Of a DNA stretch of 64,000 nt, positions 54,087 to 62,619 are shown in pieces. Location: contig NZ_CP053896.1 of NCBI RefSeq assembly GCF_013255915.1, positions 2,108,001-2,172,000 of the forward strand, given 5' to 3'. The notes beneath the pieces were generated by a model, which had not been told where the DNA came from, searched no databases, and saw nothing but the letters and a program-made list of their open reading frames with translations. The position numbers and the translations under genes are program-made. Position 1 is the stretch's first letter. Every line of letters starts with the position of its first letter. This stretch comes from Providencia rettgeri (GTDB taxonomy: Bacteria > Pseudomonadota > Gammaproteobacteria > Enterobacterales > Enterobacteriaceae).

Positions 54087-54119
54087 ATTGCCTAAGTAGA
54101 GGGGCCTCACCCAGAGACC

Positions 54120-54470
54120 TTATTTCTTCGGGCATGGCCATGTACTAATAAATGAATCCACTACTTGATGACTTGCTTGCTTGTTACGAGCTTCAGGTGA
54201 ATTCTTTAGGTGTTTGGCCGCAACATCCATAGCTTGGTTCAAAGTAACACTACGTGGTGGGCAGAAAAGAATGCCTGAACCAAGGTCAAATGTTCCTGCA
54301 ATATAGCCCGAGTACATACCCGATTTAACAACATCGTTAGCATCTAACAGAGTGTCATTCATTAGACGCTCCCTTGCTTGACTATATTCATGCACAGAAT
54401 TCCCATCCCAAAGGTAATTTTGAGCAAAAAGTGGCATAGGGATTAGTAGGAGAAGTAAAAGTTTTTTCAT
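54120..54470 (-). CDS. Rap1a/Tai-family immunity-type protein, exported
   Basis: 116 residues with a clear signal peptide (MKKLLLLLLIPMPLFAQ). The mature part has the Tai/Rap1a pattern: GYIAGTFDLGSGILFCPPRS, then TLNQAMDVAAKHLKNSPEAR, ending FISTWPCP, with two Cys that could pair. Family members neutralise periplasmic T6SS amidase effectors. No amidase effector gene lies nearby, so it is an orphan immunity gene (inference). Confidence 0.82.
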   Translation of the reverse strand: MKKLLLLLLIPMPLFAQNYLWDGNSVHEYSQARERLMNDTLLDANDVVKSGMYSGYIAGTFDLGSGILFCPPRSVTLNQAMDVAAKHLKNSPEARNKQASHQVVDSFISTWPCPKK

Positions 54471-54639
54471 TAGAAGTCTCAGAGAATAATTAATATTTTA
54501 GTGTTTTGGTAGGGCGCAAAATATCATATTTTCTTATACTTTAAAAATGACAAGTCTAGCTGCCTAATTCAGCGGTTTTTATTGCCTGAACTCTGCATCT
54601 ATCCTAGAATTTACGTACTTAACTTAAATATGGTGATGT

Positions 54640-54999
54640 ATGAAAAAGGGATTGGTGGTATTGCTTTTAGGTCTAGCTTCGTTTAGCTCATTTGTCAGCA
54701 TTGCGAGTGTTGGCGCTAATGAACGGCCTGAAATTACAGAAGATGATGTAGTGCCAGATATGGCGGCAAGTATTAATCGACAGAAAGCACTTCTATGTGG
54801 TGCGTTTGAAAAACATGGCAACATACGTACTTGTAAGCGTTTAGTTGATAACATGGTTGCTTTGGCTTATTCCCAAGGCGAAGCTAGCATGGGCTGTAAG
54901 TTAAAAGCAGATGACCCGAAGTATAAGGAAATACCAAATATTGAAGAATACTGCGATAAAGCTAAGAGTCTAATTAGCAACCTAAGCCCTAATGATTAA
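54640..54999 (+). CDS. small exported protein, function unknown
   Basis: 119 residues. Signal peptide MKKGLVVLLLGLASFSSFVS with cleavage probably after ASVGA. The mature domain has three or four Cys (LLCGAFEKHG, IRTCKRLV, MGCKLKADD, YCDKAKS) suggesting two disulphides. The arrangement is like small periplasmic inhibitor or immunity proteins. The terminator-like CCTGCTTCGGCAG precedes TTTTTTTG after the stop. Confidence 0.65.
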   Translation: MKKGLVVLLLGLASFSSFVSIASVGANERPEITEDDVVPDMAASINRQKALLCGAFEKHGNIRTCKRLVDNMVALAYSQGEASMGCKLKADDPKYKEIPNIEEYCDKAKSLISNLSPND

Positions 55000-55033
55000 C
55001 CTGCTTCGGCAGTTTTTTTGTTATGAGCATCGA

Positions 55034-55360
55034 TTAAGGATATATCCAAGACTCGGGTTTATCATAAATACCACATTCATCATCCATTACTTTAGCATGT
55101 AGTTTTTTGGCGATTTCTAGCATTTTTATATAGAGGGCAGTATCAGGCCATTTGGTATAAATCCTACCTTCGTACCAGTCAAGCCAAGGTTCTTCGTAGG
55201 TGCTATTACCGAACCATAAAGCGTTAAACTCACCGTTAATAGCATTTATTTTTAGCTCTGGGTCTTGTTCAACAAGAGCTAGCCACTCATCGCTACTGAT
55301 TGGATTGCTTTCACTATCAAACCAGCATTCAGCGCGAGTAATATGAAATTCTACACCCAT
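55034..55360 (-). CDS. conserved hypothetical small protein
   Basis: 108 residues, MGVEFHITRAECWFDSESNP. The pattern ISSDEWLALVEQDPELKINA and YEEPWLDWYEGRIYTKWPD is one I associate with uncharacterised cytoplasmic proteins found beside polymorphic toxin immunity genes, but a function cannot be assigned. Trp-rich, acidic. It is leftward with its own ATG preceded by AAGGATGACTGT. Confidence 0.65.
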   Translation of the reverse strand: MGVEFHITRAECWFDSESNPISSDEWLALVEQDPELKINAINGEFNALWFGNSTYEEPWLDWYEGRIYTKWPDTALYIKMLEIAKKLHAKVMDDECGIYDKPESWIYP

Positions 55361-55486
55361 ACAGTCATCCTTATTAAATTAGTGAAAATAAAATATCACT
55401 TAAATACATAATCTGAAAGTGTGCTTTGCTTCAATTTGCATCCTCGCTAGGCTAACATTACTGAAACTAATTGATGGGATGGTGAG

Positions 55487-56053
55487 ATGAAAGGATACGT
55501 AGTTGCTAGTTTGCTAATGATGACGTGCTTTGGTTCTGTTGCTGAAAATAATAAAGATACCGCTCCATTCGGGTTTAAATGGCAAGCATCGGTAGATGAA
55601 GTCAAAGAAAGTATTTCTGGCAATTACATCATTGTTAGTGAGGAAGTTAGTTGCCCAATAAGCAAGTTAAAGCTAATTAAGGCTAATGAAGAACACACAG
55701 GCAGTTGGGTGTATGAATTAGGGTTCTTTACTCCAAGGTCAGGCGATAATTTCATAGGATTGAACGAGGTTAGCTATAGCAAATCATCAAAAGATAAAAA
55801 AGCTATTGATGAGGATTTTAAAAATGTACGGGCTGAGCTCACAAGCCGCTATAAAGAAAAAGCCAACGAGAACAACACGCCAGATGAAATGTCATTCACC
55901 TATAATAGTCCTTATGTAACTGGTTTACTTGCATACGAGGATGGCTATGCAGGTTGGCAGGTAACCACGATTGTACTAAACACACCGACTTTAGATAGAA
56001 AAGAGTGGGCCGAGGTGTACGATAAAGCAAAATCTGAGTGCTTTAAGCAGTAA
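55487..56053 (+). CDS. exported protein, function unknown
   Basis: 188 residues. Signal peptide MKGYVVASLLMMTCFGSVAE, mature from about residue 20. The mature part begins APFGFKWQASVDEVKESISG, a pattern seen in small periplasmic proteins of unknown role. Two Cys (EVSCPISKL and SECFKQ) may pair. The ribosome site is GATGGTGAG. No operon partner. Confidence 0.65.
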   Translation: MKGYVVASLLMMTCFGSVAENNKDTAPFGFKWQASVDEVKESISGNYIIVSEEVSCPISKLKLIKANEEHTGSWVYELGFFTPRSGDNFIGLNEVSYSKSSKDKKAIDEDFKNVRAELTSRYKEKANENNTPDEMSFTYNSPYVTGLLAYEDGYAGWQVTTIVLNTPTLDRKEWAEVYDKAKSECFKQ

Positions 56054-56101
56054 GATAAATAGTTAGTGTTAATTTCTGTCTAGCCCGTCCTTGGGCTAAT
56101 T

Positions 56102-56230
56102 TCATTGCATTACCCAGCGATCATTGACCCAACTGGCAGGGCTGTCTTCAATATTTACAACCCAATCAGTTGAAGGTAGCAACGAAGTTAACTGTGAAAG
56201 TGCGTCAAGCCAATACTCAATTGATTCCAT
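56102..56230 (-). pseudogene. C-terminal fragment of an unknown phage gene
   Basis: A 42-codon leftward frame, MESIEYWLDALSQLTSLLPS then TDWVVNIEDSPASWVNDRWV. The composition (Trp, Asp-rich) is that of a real protein end rather than noise. It ends at the junction with the umuC fragment and is not present in the intact prophage, so it is a leftover of the deletion. Confidence 0.4.
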
Positions 56231-56235
56231 CAGTA

Positions 56236-56565
56236 TACCCCAGCAGTGATACCAGGGATATTATCAATGCAGCAATGCGTGGGTTAAATACTATTTGGCG
56301 TGACGGTTACCTGTATTATAAAGCAGGCATCATACTATCTGATTTTACTGATTCAGATGTTACTCAGTTTGATATGTTTTCAACACAAAAGCCATTTCGT
56401 AATAGCGATGAGCTAATGAAAACATTAGACTCCATTAATAAGAGCGGGCAGGGTAAAGTGTGGTTTGCTAGTAAGGGCGGCGATAGCGGATACAAAATGA
56501 AAAGAGAAATGTTATCGCCTGCTTACACAACAAATTTTGATGAATTGCCAGTGGTTAAAAGCTAA
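56236..56565 (+). pseudogene. umuC 3' fragment of the second prophage
   Basis: Encodes about the last 109 residues of UmuC (YPSSDTRDIINAAMRGLNTI ... NFDELPVVKS). It differs from the intact gene (49238-49567) at only a few codons, e.g. Leu to Arg after IW and Arg to Leu in DGYLYY. No polymerase domain remains. Confidence 0.93.
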
Positions 56566-56720
56566 GAAATGGGCTGAGCGTTTTAAATGTATTGCTGAAT
56601 AAATAAAAGAAAGCAGGGAGAAGAGCTGTGAAACACAAACAATATGGACTTTGCTTTTTGGCCTGACACAACTGGGACACAGAGCCAAATTGAATATAAT
56701 TTTCTGCTCTGCCTTAACAA
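56566..56720 (+). repeat. copy of the umuC downstream flank
   Basis: Aligns with 49568-49720: both carry AATATGGACTTTGCTTTTTG, GCCTGACAC and GGGACACAGAGC. It shows that the umuC fragment and its flank were duplicated together by tandem prophages. Similarity ends at about 56720. Confidence 0.85.
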
Positions 56721-56796
56721 CAGACATAGCTTGTATCCTTTGTAATCCAGTTTATAGGGAGCAGAACAATACATTTGTTCAATGCAAAGAAGAAGC

Positions 56797-56821
56797 CCCG
56801 GTATTTCCAAAAAATACCGGG
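56797..56821 (-). terminator. terminator of the yjhP block
   Basis: CCCGGTATTT (56797-56806) and AAATACCGGG (56812-56821) are perfect inverted arms, 9 bp beyond the leftward yjhP stop. Confidence 0.85.
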
Positions 56822-56830
56822 AGTCTGTTG

Positions 56831-57577
56831 TTACCTGGCGATGAGCGCAAACACACCCCAGCCAAAGTATTCCCGCGTGTAAGTCACGTGACGTTTCGGC
56901 GAGACCGTTAGCTCGGCCCTGACTTCTGCGGCGAAGTCGTCGTCAGGGTTAGCTTCCAACCAGCGGCGCATGGTCAGCCATTTCGCGGCCTCATACCGGT
57001 CCCAGCCTTCTTGGTCTGCCAGCACCATTTCCACTACGTCATAGCCGAGGCCGTCGAAAGCGCGGATAAGTTCAGGTAACGTCAGGAAATCAGCTATTGC
57101 GTTAACGCCACAGGCCTGAGCTATCTCTTCCGCTGCTGGTAGCTGACGCCAGTAGGGTTCGCCGATAAGCATGAATCCGCCCGGCTTCAAGCTCTGAGCC
57201 AGCAGCCCGACGGTCCCAGCAAACCCACCAGCAATCCATGTCGCCCCGATGCAGGCGACAACGTCGAATTTCTCCTCTGCAACATACCCAGCGGCGTCGT
57301 TATGTATGAACTGAACCCGGCTGCTGACGCCGAGTTCTTCCGCGCGGCGTTTAGCCTGTTCGCTGAACAACTGGCTCATGTCGATACCGACACCGGTAAT
57401 GGCGTGATCCCGGGCCCAGGTACAAAGCATTTCCCCCGAGCCACTGCCGAGGTCAAGAATGCGAGTATCCGGCTTCATGCGTAGTACACGGCCCAGCGTG
57501 GCGTACTTCTCTTCGGTGAACGGGTTGTGGATGCGATGTTCGCTTTCACTTATGGTAAAAATACGTGGGATATCCAA
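56831..57577 (-). CDS. yjhP: YjhP-like SAM-dependent methyltransferase
   Basis: 248 residues read from TTG 57577 (AGGAA 8 nt upstream); this gives the known N-terminus (M)DIPRIFTISESEHRI and the length of E. coli YjhP. SAM motif I is ILDLGSGSGEMLCTWA, motif II GVGIDMSQLF, motif IV VVACIGATWIAG. Target unknown. It is GC-rich compared with all neighbours. In E. coli, yjhP is downstream of topAI-yjhQ; here yjhQ is missing. Confidence 0.9.
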   Translation of the reverse strand: MDIPRIFTISESEHRIHNPFTEEKYATLGRVLRMKPDTRILDLGSGSGEMLCTWARDHAITGVGIDMSQLFSEQAKRRAEELGVSSRVQFIHNDAAGYVAEEKFDVVACIGATWIAGGFAGTVGLLAQSLKPGGFMLIGEPYWRQLPAAEEIAQACGVNAIADFLTLPELIRAFDGLGYDVVEMVLADQEGWDRYEAAKWLTMRRWLEANPDDDFAAEVRAELTVSPKRHVTYTREYFGWGVFALIAR

Positions 57578-57605
57578 TGCTGAATTCCTTTTATTGTGTT
57601 GAGTA

Positions 57606-57953
57606 TTAAGAGGAAGTTCCTCTAAGTTTTTTGGCTTTTTCAGCCAGCAGAGCAAATAGCTTCCCTTCAAATGTCTCGCTGACTGGCCAGTCGTGGCTTT
57701 CAGGAGGAGGAAGCAGGGTAAATCCGACATTATCGAGCAGGCTGAAGTACTCGTCATTGCGCAAGGCCGTCATCTGGCTGCCGAAACGGGTGGTATGACC
57801 GTTTGCTTCAGTTATTCCCTGACGTTTAACTTCTTCGAAAGTATGGACTTCAGTGAGCAGCCGGCCACCAGGCTCCAGCCGTAGTGCGCAGCGGCTGATG
57901 ATGGCGCACGCATCCGCTGTGCTGAACACATTCCGTTCCCCAAACGTCATCAT
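57606..57953 (-). pseudogene. C-terminal half of a class I methyltransferase, replacing yjhQ
   Basis: 115 codons from the first ATG, though the frame is open further up to the topAI stop. MMTFGERNVFSTADACAIIS, LRLEPGGRLLTEVHTFEEV and FTLLPPPESHDWPVSETFEG fit the post-SAM half of a class I methyltransferase. Motif I (the SAM-binding Gly-rich loop) is absent, so it is probably inactive. A good ribosome site (AGGAGAG) lies after topAI, and the ATG next to it reads out of frame after 13 codons, marking the deletion join near 57960-57990. Confidence 0.72.
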
Positions 57954-58001
57954 GATGAAATCGAGCGACCTATAAGGGTATTGAAATCCATTATGCTCTC
58001 C

Positions 58002-58259
58002 TTAGCGGTTATCAAGCTGTGCACGAACATTATTCAGCCCGGTGGTGTTGATGCGGTACGGCTGACCGTTGATGGACTTGATAAGCTTTTTGGCTTTGAG
58101 TTTTTTGAAAGTGGAGAGGGTGCAGTCGGTGAGCAACAGCCCTTCACGGGTGTAGCATTCAACGGCGGTGATGCGACCAGACGCATCGCGGACGTGCGCG
58201 ATACGACCACCTTTAGCGAGAACGTGTAAGGTACGTTGTTCCTGACGGGATAAATTCAT
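58002..58259 (-). CDS. topAI: TopAI (YjhX) topoisomerase I inhibitor toxin
   Basis: 85 residues, [20 protein letters not shown] and [20 protein letters not shown], ending [14 protein letters not shown]; nearly the E. coli YjhX sequence. TopAI inhibits topoisomerase I and is normally held by the antitoxin YjhQ encoded just downstream. No YjhQ is present here or elsewhere in the window. Full length, intact start. GC-rich. An inverted repeat upstream (58336-58376) probably lies in its promoter. Confidence 0.92.
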   Translation of the reverse strand: MNLSRQEQRTLHVLAKGGRIAHVRDASGRITAVECYTREGLLLTDCTLSTFKKLKAKKLIKSINGQPYRINTTGLNNVRAQLDNR

Positions 58260-58738
58260 ACTGGAAAACCTGTTTAATCATCATGTGCAAAATTCGCAAA
58301 CACACTGCGGTGTTCGCATTCGATTTCGGCGCATTGATAATCAGTTCGGCCTGAAAAGGTCGATAAACTGATTATCGGATGATTACATTCTCCAGCATCA
58401 AAGCCTCGGGTTGAGTTAAAAGGTATTTACAGAGTTAATGCTAACACATAATTTAAATATGGGTATGTACAGTACAATAAAGTGTGATTTACTTCATCAA
58501 ATTCATTTTTTAACTTTGGCATGCTCCCCCGTTCATTCACATAGAATGCTGTTAGCAATGTCTGTTCCTCGATCAGAGCAGCACCATGAGTTCTGTTTAT
58601 GGTTAGTTTAGTGCCAGAAGATGAATCCTAAGTTTTACTCAACTTAATGGCTTAGTTTCAAGTCTAAGAATAAAGAAAATTATGGGAGGAAGGTTAAAAG
58701 GCTAGCAGTAGCAAGCCTTCTAACGCGGGAGATATTGT
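58260..58738. promoter_or_regulatory. topAI promoter region with inverted repeats
   Basis: No ORF. GATAATCAGTT (58336-58346) and AACTGATTATC (58366-58376) are perfect 11-bp inverted arms. AACAC/GTGTT arms occur at about 58297-58315. Both lie within 120 bp of the topAI start and are candidate autoregulatory sites. From about 58400 the sequence returns to AT-rich host-like DNA. Confidence 0.5.
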
Positions 58739-58969
58739 TTAATTTCTCAGATAAACATTTAAAAATACGTTTATATGTATATTAAATATTTTAGATATGA
58801 TTATTAGATGATCTGCATAAATTGAAGTATTTCCACTTTCATATTCGTTATAATGGCTGTCTGTAATATTTAGACTATCTGCCATTTCATGAGTTGATAT
58901 TTTTTTATTTACTCTAATGTTTCTTATATATTCACCAAGGTTCTTATTTCTTTGTGTGGTTTTTTTCAT
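58739..58969 (-). CDS. MrpJ-like small HTH regulator
   Basis: 76 residues. HTH pattern LGEYIRNIRVNKKISTHEMA followed by DSLNITDSHYNEYESGNTSI, similar in shape to the gene at 47248-47460 and to fimbrial MrpJ-type regulators. No fimbrial genes are in the window. GATAATAATG precedes the ATG with no strong ribosome site. Confidence 0.7.
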   Translation of the reverse strand: MKKTTQRNKNLGEYIRNIRVNKKISTHEMADSLNITDSHYNEYESGNTSIYADHLIIISKIFNIHINVFLNVYLRN

Positions 58970-59024
58970 TATTATCTTTCTATCTATTATATTGGTGTTA
59001 GCGCAGTATTTTATTTAAATTTAT

Positions 59025-59348
59025 TTACAGATAAAGGTATTGATTTCTACGTGGCAATGAATTTGAATATAAACGCAATCCTAAATTAATAATTTCGCCA
59101 TCACTCTCTAATTCTTTTAATAAAGAAACAAAGAAGGATTCGACACTAATATTTAATTTTATTAAAAATAGTAAAATTAGGCTGAATGATATAGTATTAA
59201 TACCATTTTCGTAGCGTGAAACCTGCTGTTGGCTGACATGAAGTAATTTGCTTATGTCTTCTCCTGTCAGGTCATTTTCAATGCGTTTTTGTCGTAAATA
59301 ATTTCCAATTAAGATGTTTACTTTGCTATTTAAAATAGCACGATCCAT
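59025..59348 (-). CDS. MrpJ-family transcriptional regulator
   Basis: 107 residues from ATG 59348 (AGAGGTTAAT upstream). MrpJ of Proteus mirabilis represses motility when fimbriae are made. The HTH LIGNYLRQKRIENDLTGEDI, then SKLLHVSQQQVSRYENGINT, contains the SQQQVSRYE signature of the family. The C-terminal tail is LYSNSLPRRNQYLYL. It is upstream of, and transcribed toward, the second HTH gene (55 bp gap), perhaps as one unit. Confidence 0.85.
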   Translation of the reverse strand: MDRAILNSKVNILIGNYLRQKRIENDLTGEDISKLLHVSQQQVSRYENGINTISFSLILLFLIKLNISVESFFVSLLKELESDGEIINLGLRLYSNSLPRRNQYLYL

Positions 59349-60171
59349 ATTAACCTCTATAGTGAGTAAGAATTTTCTGAGATAAAAATTAGTCAAATAA
59401 TAATATTAAGTACAATCGTTTATAACGCTTGATGGAATATTTTTCATCGGTATAAACGATTGATACGAAAAAATCAATCGTTTGATTTTATTTTTGTTTA
59501 GGCTTAATATCATGATAAATAACAATTAATTTGATATTTCTTGTTTTTAAAATATTACAAGACAAATGAAGTGGCAATTGCGAATACACGCAATAAGAGT
59601 ATTTGCGGTTTCATTTTTTATGGTATCTTGAATATTAACTTCAATGATTAAATTATGCTTATTGTTTAGTATTTTATTTATTTTGTATTTACATTCGATT
59701 TTTCTTATTTAATTTATACATATAATAATATTATTATTTACAACGCTGCATCATTTTTGAAATAAAATATTATCAATTGAAATATTTTGTTACAATATAA
59801 CTGGTTTAATAGTGATAAAACAATCTAGAAAATTTTCTTATGTGTTGATTTTATCGTAAATAATAATGTGCTTATATTAAATCTAGCCGCAATTATTTAG
59901 AGTATCGGCAGTGATTTTATATACTTGAGGAGATTAATTATGGAGGTTAAATTTTCACTTTATGTTTCATTATGAAACTATTTTTTGAGGGATACAATGG
60001 TGGAATTCATACAGCTATACTGTTTTTTAGTGATATATAACGTATAACTATATGCAGATACTGTGTAACCCGAAGTCACGCTTTTTGAAAAAAAAGGTAG
60101 TGAACTAGAAGAAATGCAATAGTGAGGATGGCTGATATGGCTGAAGCTCATTAATGAACTGGAGTGATAAC
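59349..60171. other. long AT-rich intergenic region
   Basis: Over 800 bp without a convincing gene. Two tiny frames have good ribosome sites: ATG 59940 (GAGGAGATTAATT upstream; MEVKFSLYVSL) and ATG 59997 (GAGGGATACA; MVEFIQLYCFLVIYNV). They could be leader peptides or the decayed start of an exported protein. TAAACGATTGA-type repeats at about 59420-59480 (CGTTTATAACG, TATAAACGATTGAT, CAATCGTTTGA) may be regulator sites for the MrpJ gene. Confidence 0.4.
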
Positions 60172-60528
60172 ATGAACCGAAGTGAATTGGTTGATTATAT
60201 TCAGCATAATTATGGCGTGGATCCTGAGACCCCTTGGGGGAAGTTCCCTGAGTATATTGTTTTTAGGAGAAGAAATAACGCAAAATGGTTTGCAGTTATT
60301 ATGCGCATTTCATCAAATAAATTAGATACAAATAAAAATGAAGAGATGGTTAATATCGTCAACCTTAAAGCTCCCCCTGAACTCATTGGCTCATTGCGGT
60401 TAAAAGACGATATTTATCCGGCATATCATATGAATAAAGAGCATTGGATTACGATAAAGCTGCCAGGGAGCCTTACCGATAGTGAACTCAAAGAGTTAGT
60501 CGAAGATAGTTATAAGTTAACAGCATAA
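60172..60528 (+). CDS. MmcQ/YjbR family protein
   Basis: 118 residues from ATG 60172 (GGAGTGATAAC upstream). The pattern VDYIQHNYGVDPETPWGKFP, then FAVIMRISSNKL, and PAYHMNKEHWITIKLPG is that of MmcQ/YjbR proteins, which have a CyaY-like fold and unknown function. Monocistronic. Confidence 0.88.
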   Translation: MNRSELVDYIQHNYGVDPETPWGKFPEYIVFRRRNNAKWFAVIMRISSNKLDTNKNEEMVNIVNLKAPPELIGSLRLKDDIYPAYHMNKEHWITIKLPGSLTDSELKELVEDSYKLTA

Positions 60529-60575
60529 CAGTTTATTATATTGCACCCCATCCTTAGGGAAAGTTTCTATACTAG

Positions 60576-61334
60576 CTAGTTAAGTTTTTTAGCAATGATA
60601 AATAATCGAGGAAATGGCATTAAAACATAGCCATTATCTTGTTTTGGGTAAGTTTCTGTTAATAATTCATGATAACGTGCGAGAAATTGCTCTTTTTGCT
60701 TTTTATTTAAGTTTTCAAGGTAAGGCCTCAACCCTGTTGCTCTTAACCAATCAATGATTGAATCAATAGATGGCATGACGTGGTAATAAGTTGTTTGCCA
60801 TATATCAACAGAGCAGGTAGCTGCTGAAAGCAAATCATAATATTCAGTTATTGATAAAAGTGCTGTTCTATATATCGCAGAAATGGATTGCTCATTGGCT
60901 ACTTTGCGCATTAAAGCATGTGTGGGTTCATTCCAATTATTTGGCATCTGAATGGCTAAAATACCGCCACTTTGTAGTTGGTTAACTAGGTGAGGAAATA
61001 ATACCTTGTGATCAGGTAACCATTGTAAGGATGCATTGGCAAATATAAGGTCCTGCTTGGTTTCAGGAACCCAGGTTGTGATGTTCGCTTCTGTAAACTG
61101 GCAATCAGGAAGATTCTTTCTCGCTTCAACTAACATAGCGGGAGAATTATCAACTCCCATTATTCTTGCTAATGGATACATTTCACGAAGTATCTGAGTT
61201 GAATTACCGGGCCCACAACCTAAATCAGTTAAATTACATGCGTTAGAGACATGAATATGACTGAGTAAGTCGTATGATGGACGAGTTCTTTCCCGCTTAA
61301 ATTGTAGGTACAAGTCTGGGTTCCAATCTTGCAT
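60576..61334 (-). CDS. tam: trans-aconitate 2-methyltransferase
   Basis: 252 residues. Methylates trans-aconitate, a toxic by-product of the TCA cycle. It begins MQDWNPDLYLQFKRERTRPS as in E. coli Tam. SAM motif I is LTDLGCGPGNSTQIL; motif II is IMGVDNSPAMLVEA; motif IV is LIFANASLQWLPDH. Monocistronic, leftward, convergent with the MmcQ gene. Confidence 0.93.
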   Translation of the reverse strand: MQDWNPDLYLQFKRERTRPSYDLLSHIHVSNACNLTDLGCGPGNSTQILREMYPLARIMGVDNSPAMLVEARKNLPDCQFTEANITTWVPETKQDLIFANASLQWLPDHKVLFPHLVNQLQSGGILAIQMPNNWNEPTHALMRKVANEQSISAIYRTALLSITEYYDLLSAATCSVDIWQTTYYHVMPSIDSIIDWLRATGLRPYLENLNKKQKEQFLARYHELLTETYPKQDNGYVLMPFPRLFIIAKKLN

Positions 61335-61401
61335 GTGTGAGCCTCATTGTATTATTAGATAATTAAATCATAACCTATGGCTGAGCATATTGCATTTCTG
61401 G

Positions 61402-62289
61402 CTAAATATGAATTATTTGCGTACCCATCAGAACAGCTTGACCACCAACTTCTACCTGAATGATATTTTTTGTTTGCGAGTTAATTGTTACTTGAATTAA
61501 TGACGGGCATCCCATTGCTCGACCTTGTTCAAACAGAAAATGAGTTTCATTTGGTAAAACATAATTGACCAAATAGCAGCCAAGGGCTCCGCTAGCACTG
61601 CCTGTTGCTGATTCTTCATTTATTCCGTAGAGCGGTGCGAAATTTCGACAATGTGCTGTGGTCGAAGAGTTATGGTTTAGCTCAAATACATGAAAACCGA
61701 TAGCTTTGAATTCACGACTTAGCCTTGCTATTGCCTCATAATTAGGCTGTAGCAAATCTAAATGACCAGTTTTAACTGGAATAATAATGTCGGGTAACCC
61801 TGTTGAAACTATCATGATAGGTAAGCCTGTTTCAGCAATAACTTCGTTAGTTATGCCAAGGGCTGTTGCTACTTCATTGATACTGGGCCCATTGCGTAAG
61901 GTTGGTAGTGTTTGCTCCATAACGATGTTATTTGGGCTAACAGACACGCTCAGAATACCTGCTTTGGTTTTTTGAGTGTAAAGCCCATCAGTAAGTTGCT
62001 TAAGTGAAGCTAAAGTAGAAAACACAGCTAATGTGGCATGACCACAAAAATCAACTTCACCTTCAGCAGTATAGAAATCTACTATAAAATCAGTTTCTTC
62101 GCCGTTATAGACAAATGCAGTTTCTGAAAAACCGACCTGCCGCGCAATAGCAATTTTTTGTGAAGTGCTGAGTTTTGGCGGGTTGAGGACAACACCTGCT
62201 GGGTTACCACCAGAATTATTTTGTGTGAAAGAATTGACAAGGTATACCAGGATAGCTTGCTCAACTGAATCGGTATTTTTATTTTGCAT
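61402..62289 (-). CDS. PhzF-family isomerase-like protein
   Basis: 295 residues of the PhzF/YddE superfamily (diaminopimelate-epimerase fold). Signals: FTQNNSGGNPAGVVLNPPKL, the catalytic Glu in VGFSETAFVYNG, DFCGHATLAVFSTLASL, and ATGSASGALGCYLV near the C-terminus. Substrate not known for this subgroup. About 67 bp lie between it and tam in the same direction, so co-transcription is possible. Confidence 0.92.
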   Translation of the reverse strand: MQNKNTDSVEQAILVYLVNSFTQNNSGGNPAGVVLNPPKLSTSQKIAIARQVGFSETAFVYNGEETDFIVDFYTAEGEVDFCGHATLAVFSTLASLKQLTDGLYTQKTKAGILSVSVSPNNIVMEQTLPTLRNGPSINEVATALGITNEVIAETGLPIMIVSTGLPDIIIPVKTGHLDLLQPNYEAIARLSREFKAIGFHVFELNHNSSTTAHCRNFAPLYGINEESATGSASGALGCYLVNYVLPNETHFLFEQGRAMGCPSLIQVTINSQTKNIIQVEVGGQAVLMGTQIIHI

Positions 62290-62619
62290 GGGGATCTTAT
62301 TGATTGGTTAAAATTTAACAAGAAGTATAGACAATATATTAGCATTAACTCATTGTATAATAGAATAAATATAAACAATCTATTGAGATAACATGATAGC
62401 GATGCAGAACTCAATATTATAAAGAGTTAAGTTGAAGTTGATTGAAAATTTGATATAAGTTGGGTGATTTATTTTGATGCAGGTGAAAATAATTGAAATA
62501 TATGCTGCATAAAATTATGCGGAAGAAATATACAAAATCCTTCAAGACCTAGATGAATAGTAAAAAATTTTATTTATATGGCAATAAAACTTATTATTAC
62601 CTAAGCTAGGTAATAAGCC
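62290..62619. other. AT-rich gap upstream of the PhzF gene
   Basis: No credible ORF on either strand. It presumably holds the PhzF promoter and the end of the small leftward gene at 62620. A weak hairpin ACCTAAGCTAGGT (62600-62612) lies just beyond that gene's stop and may be its terminator. Confidence 0.4.

Larger units (their letters stand above)
52317..56720 (+). mobile_element. remnant of a second, related prophage in tandem
   Basis: Left end: icd 3' copy, terminator and integrase C-terminus in the same order and spacing as the intact prophage. Right end: umuC 3' third and its 150-bp flank. Between them only about 3.5 kb of small genes remain, so the replication, head and tail genes have been deleted. 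Its original right limit may extend to about 58260 to include the yjhP-topAI block. No further icd copy (attR) is visible to the right. Confidence 0.85.
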
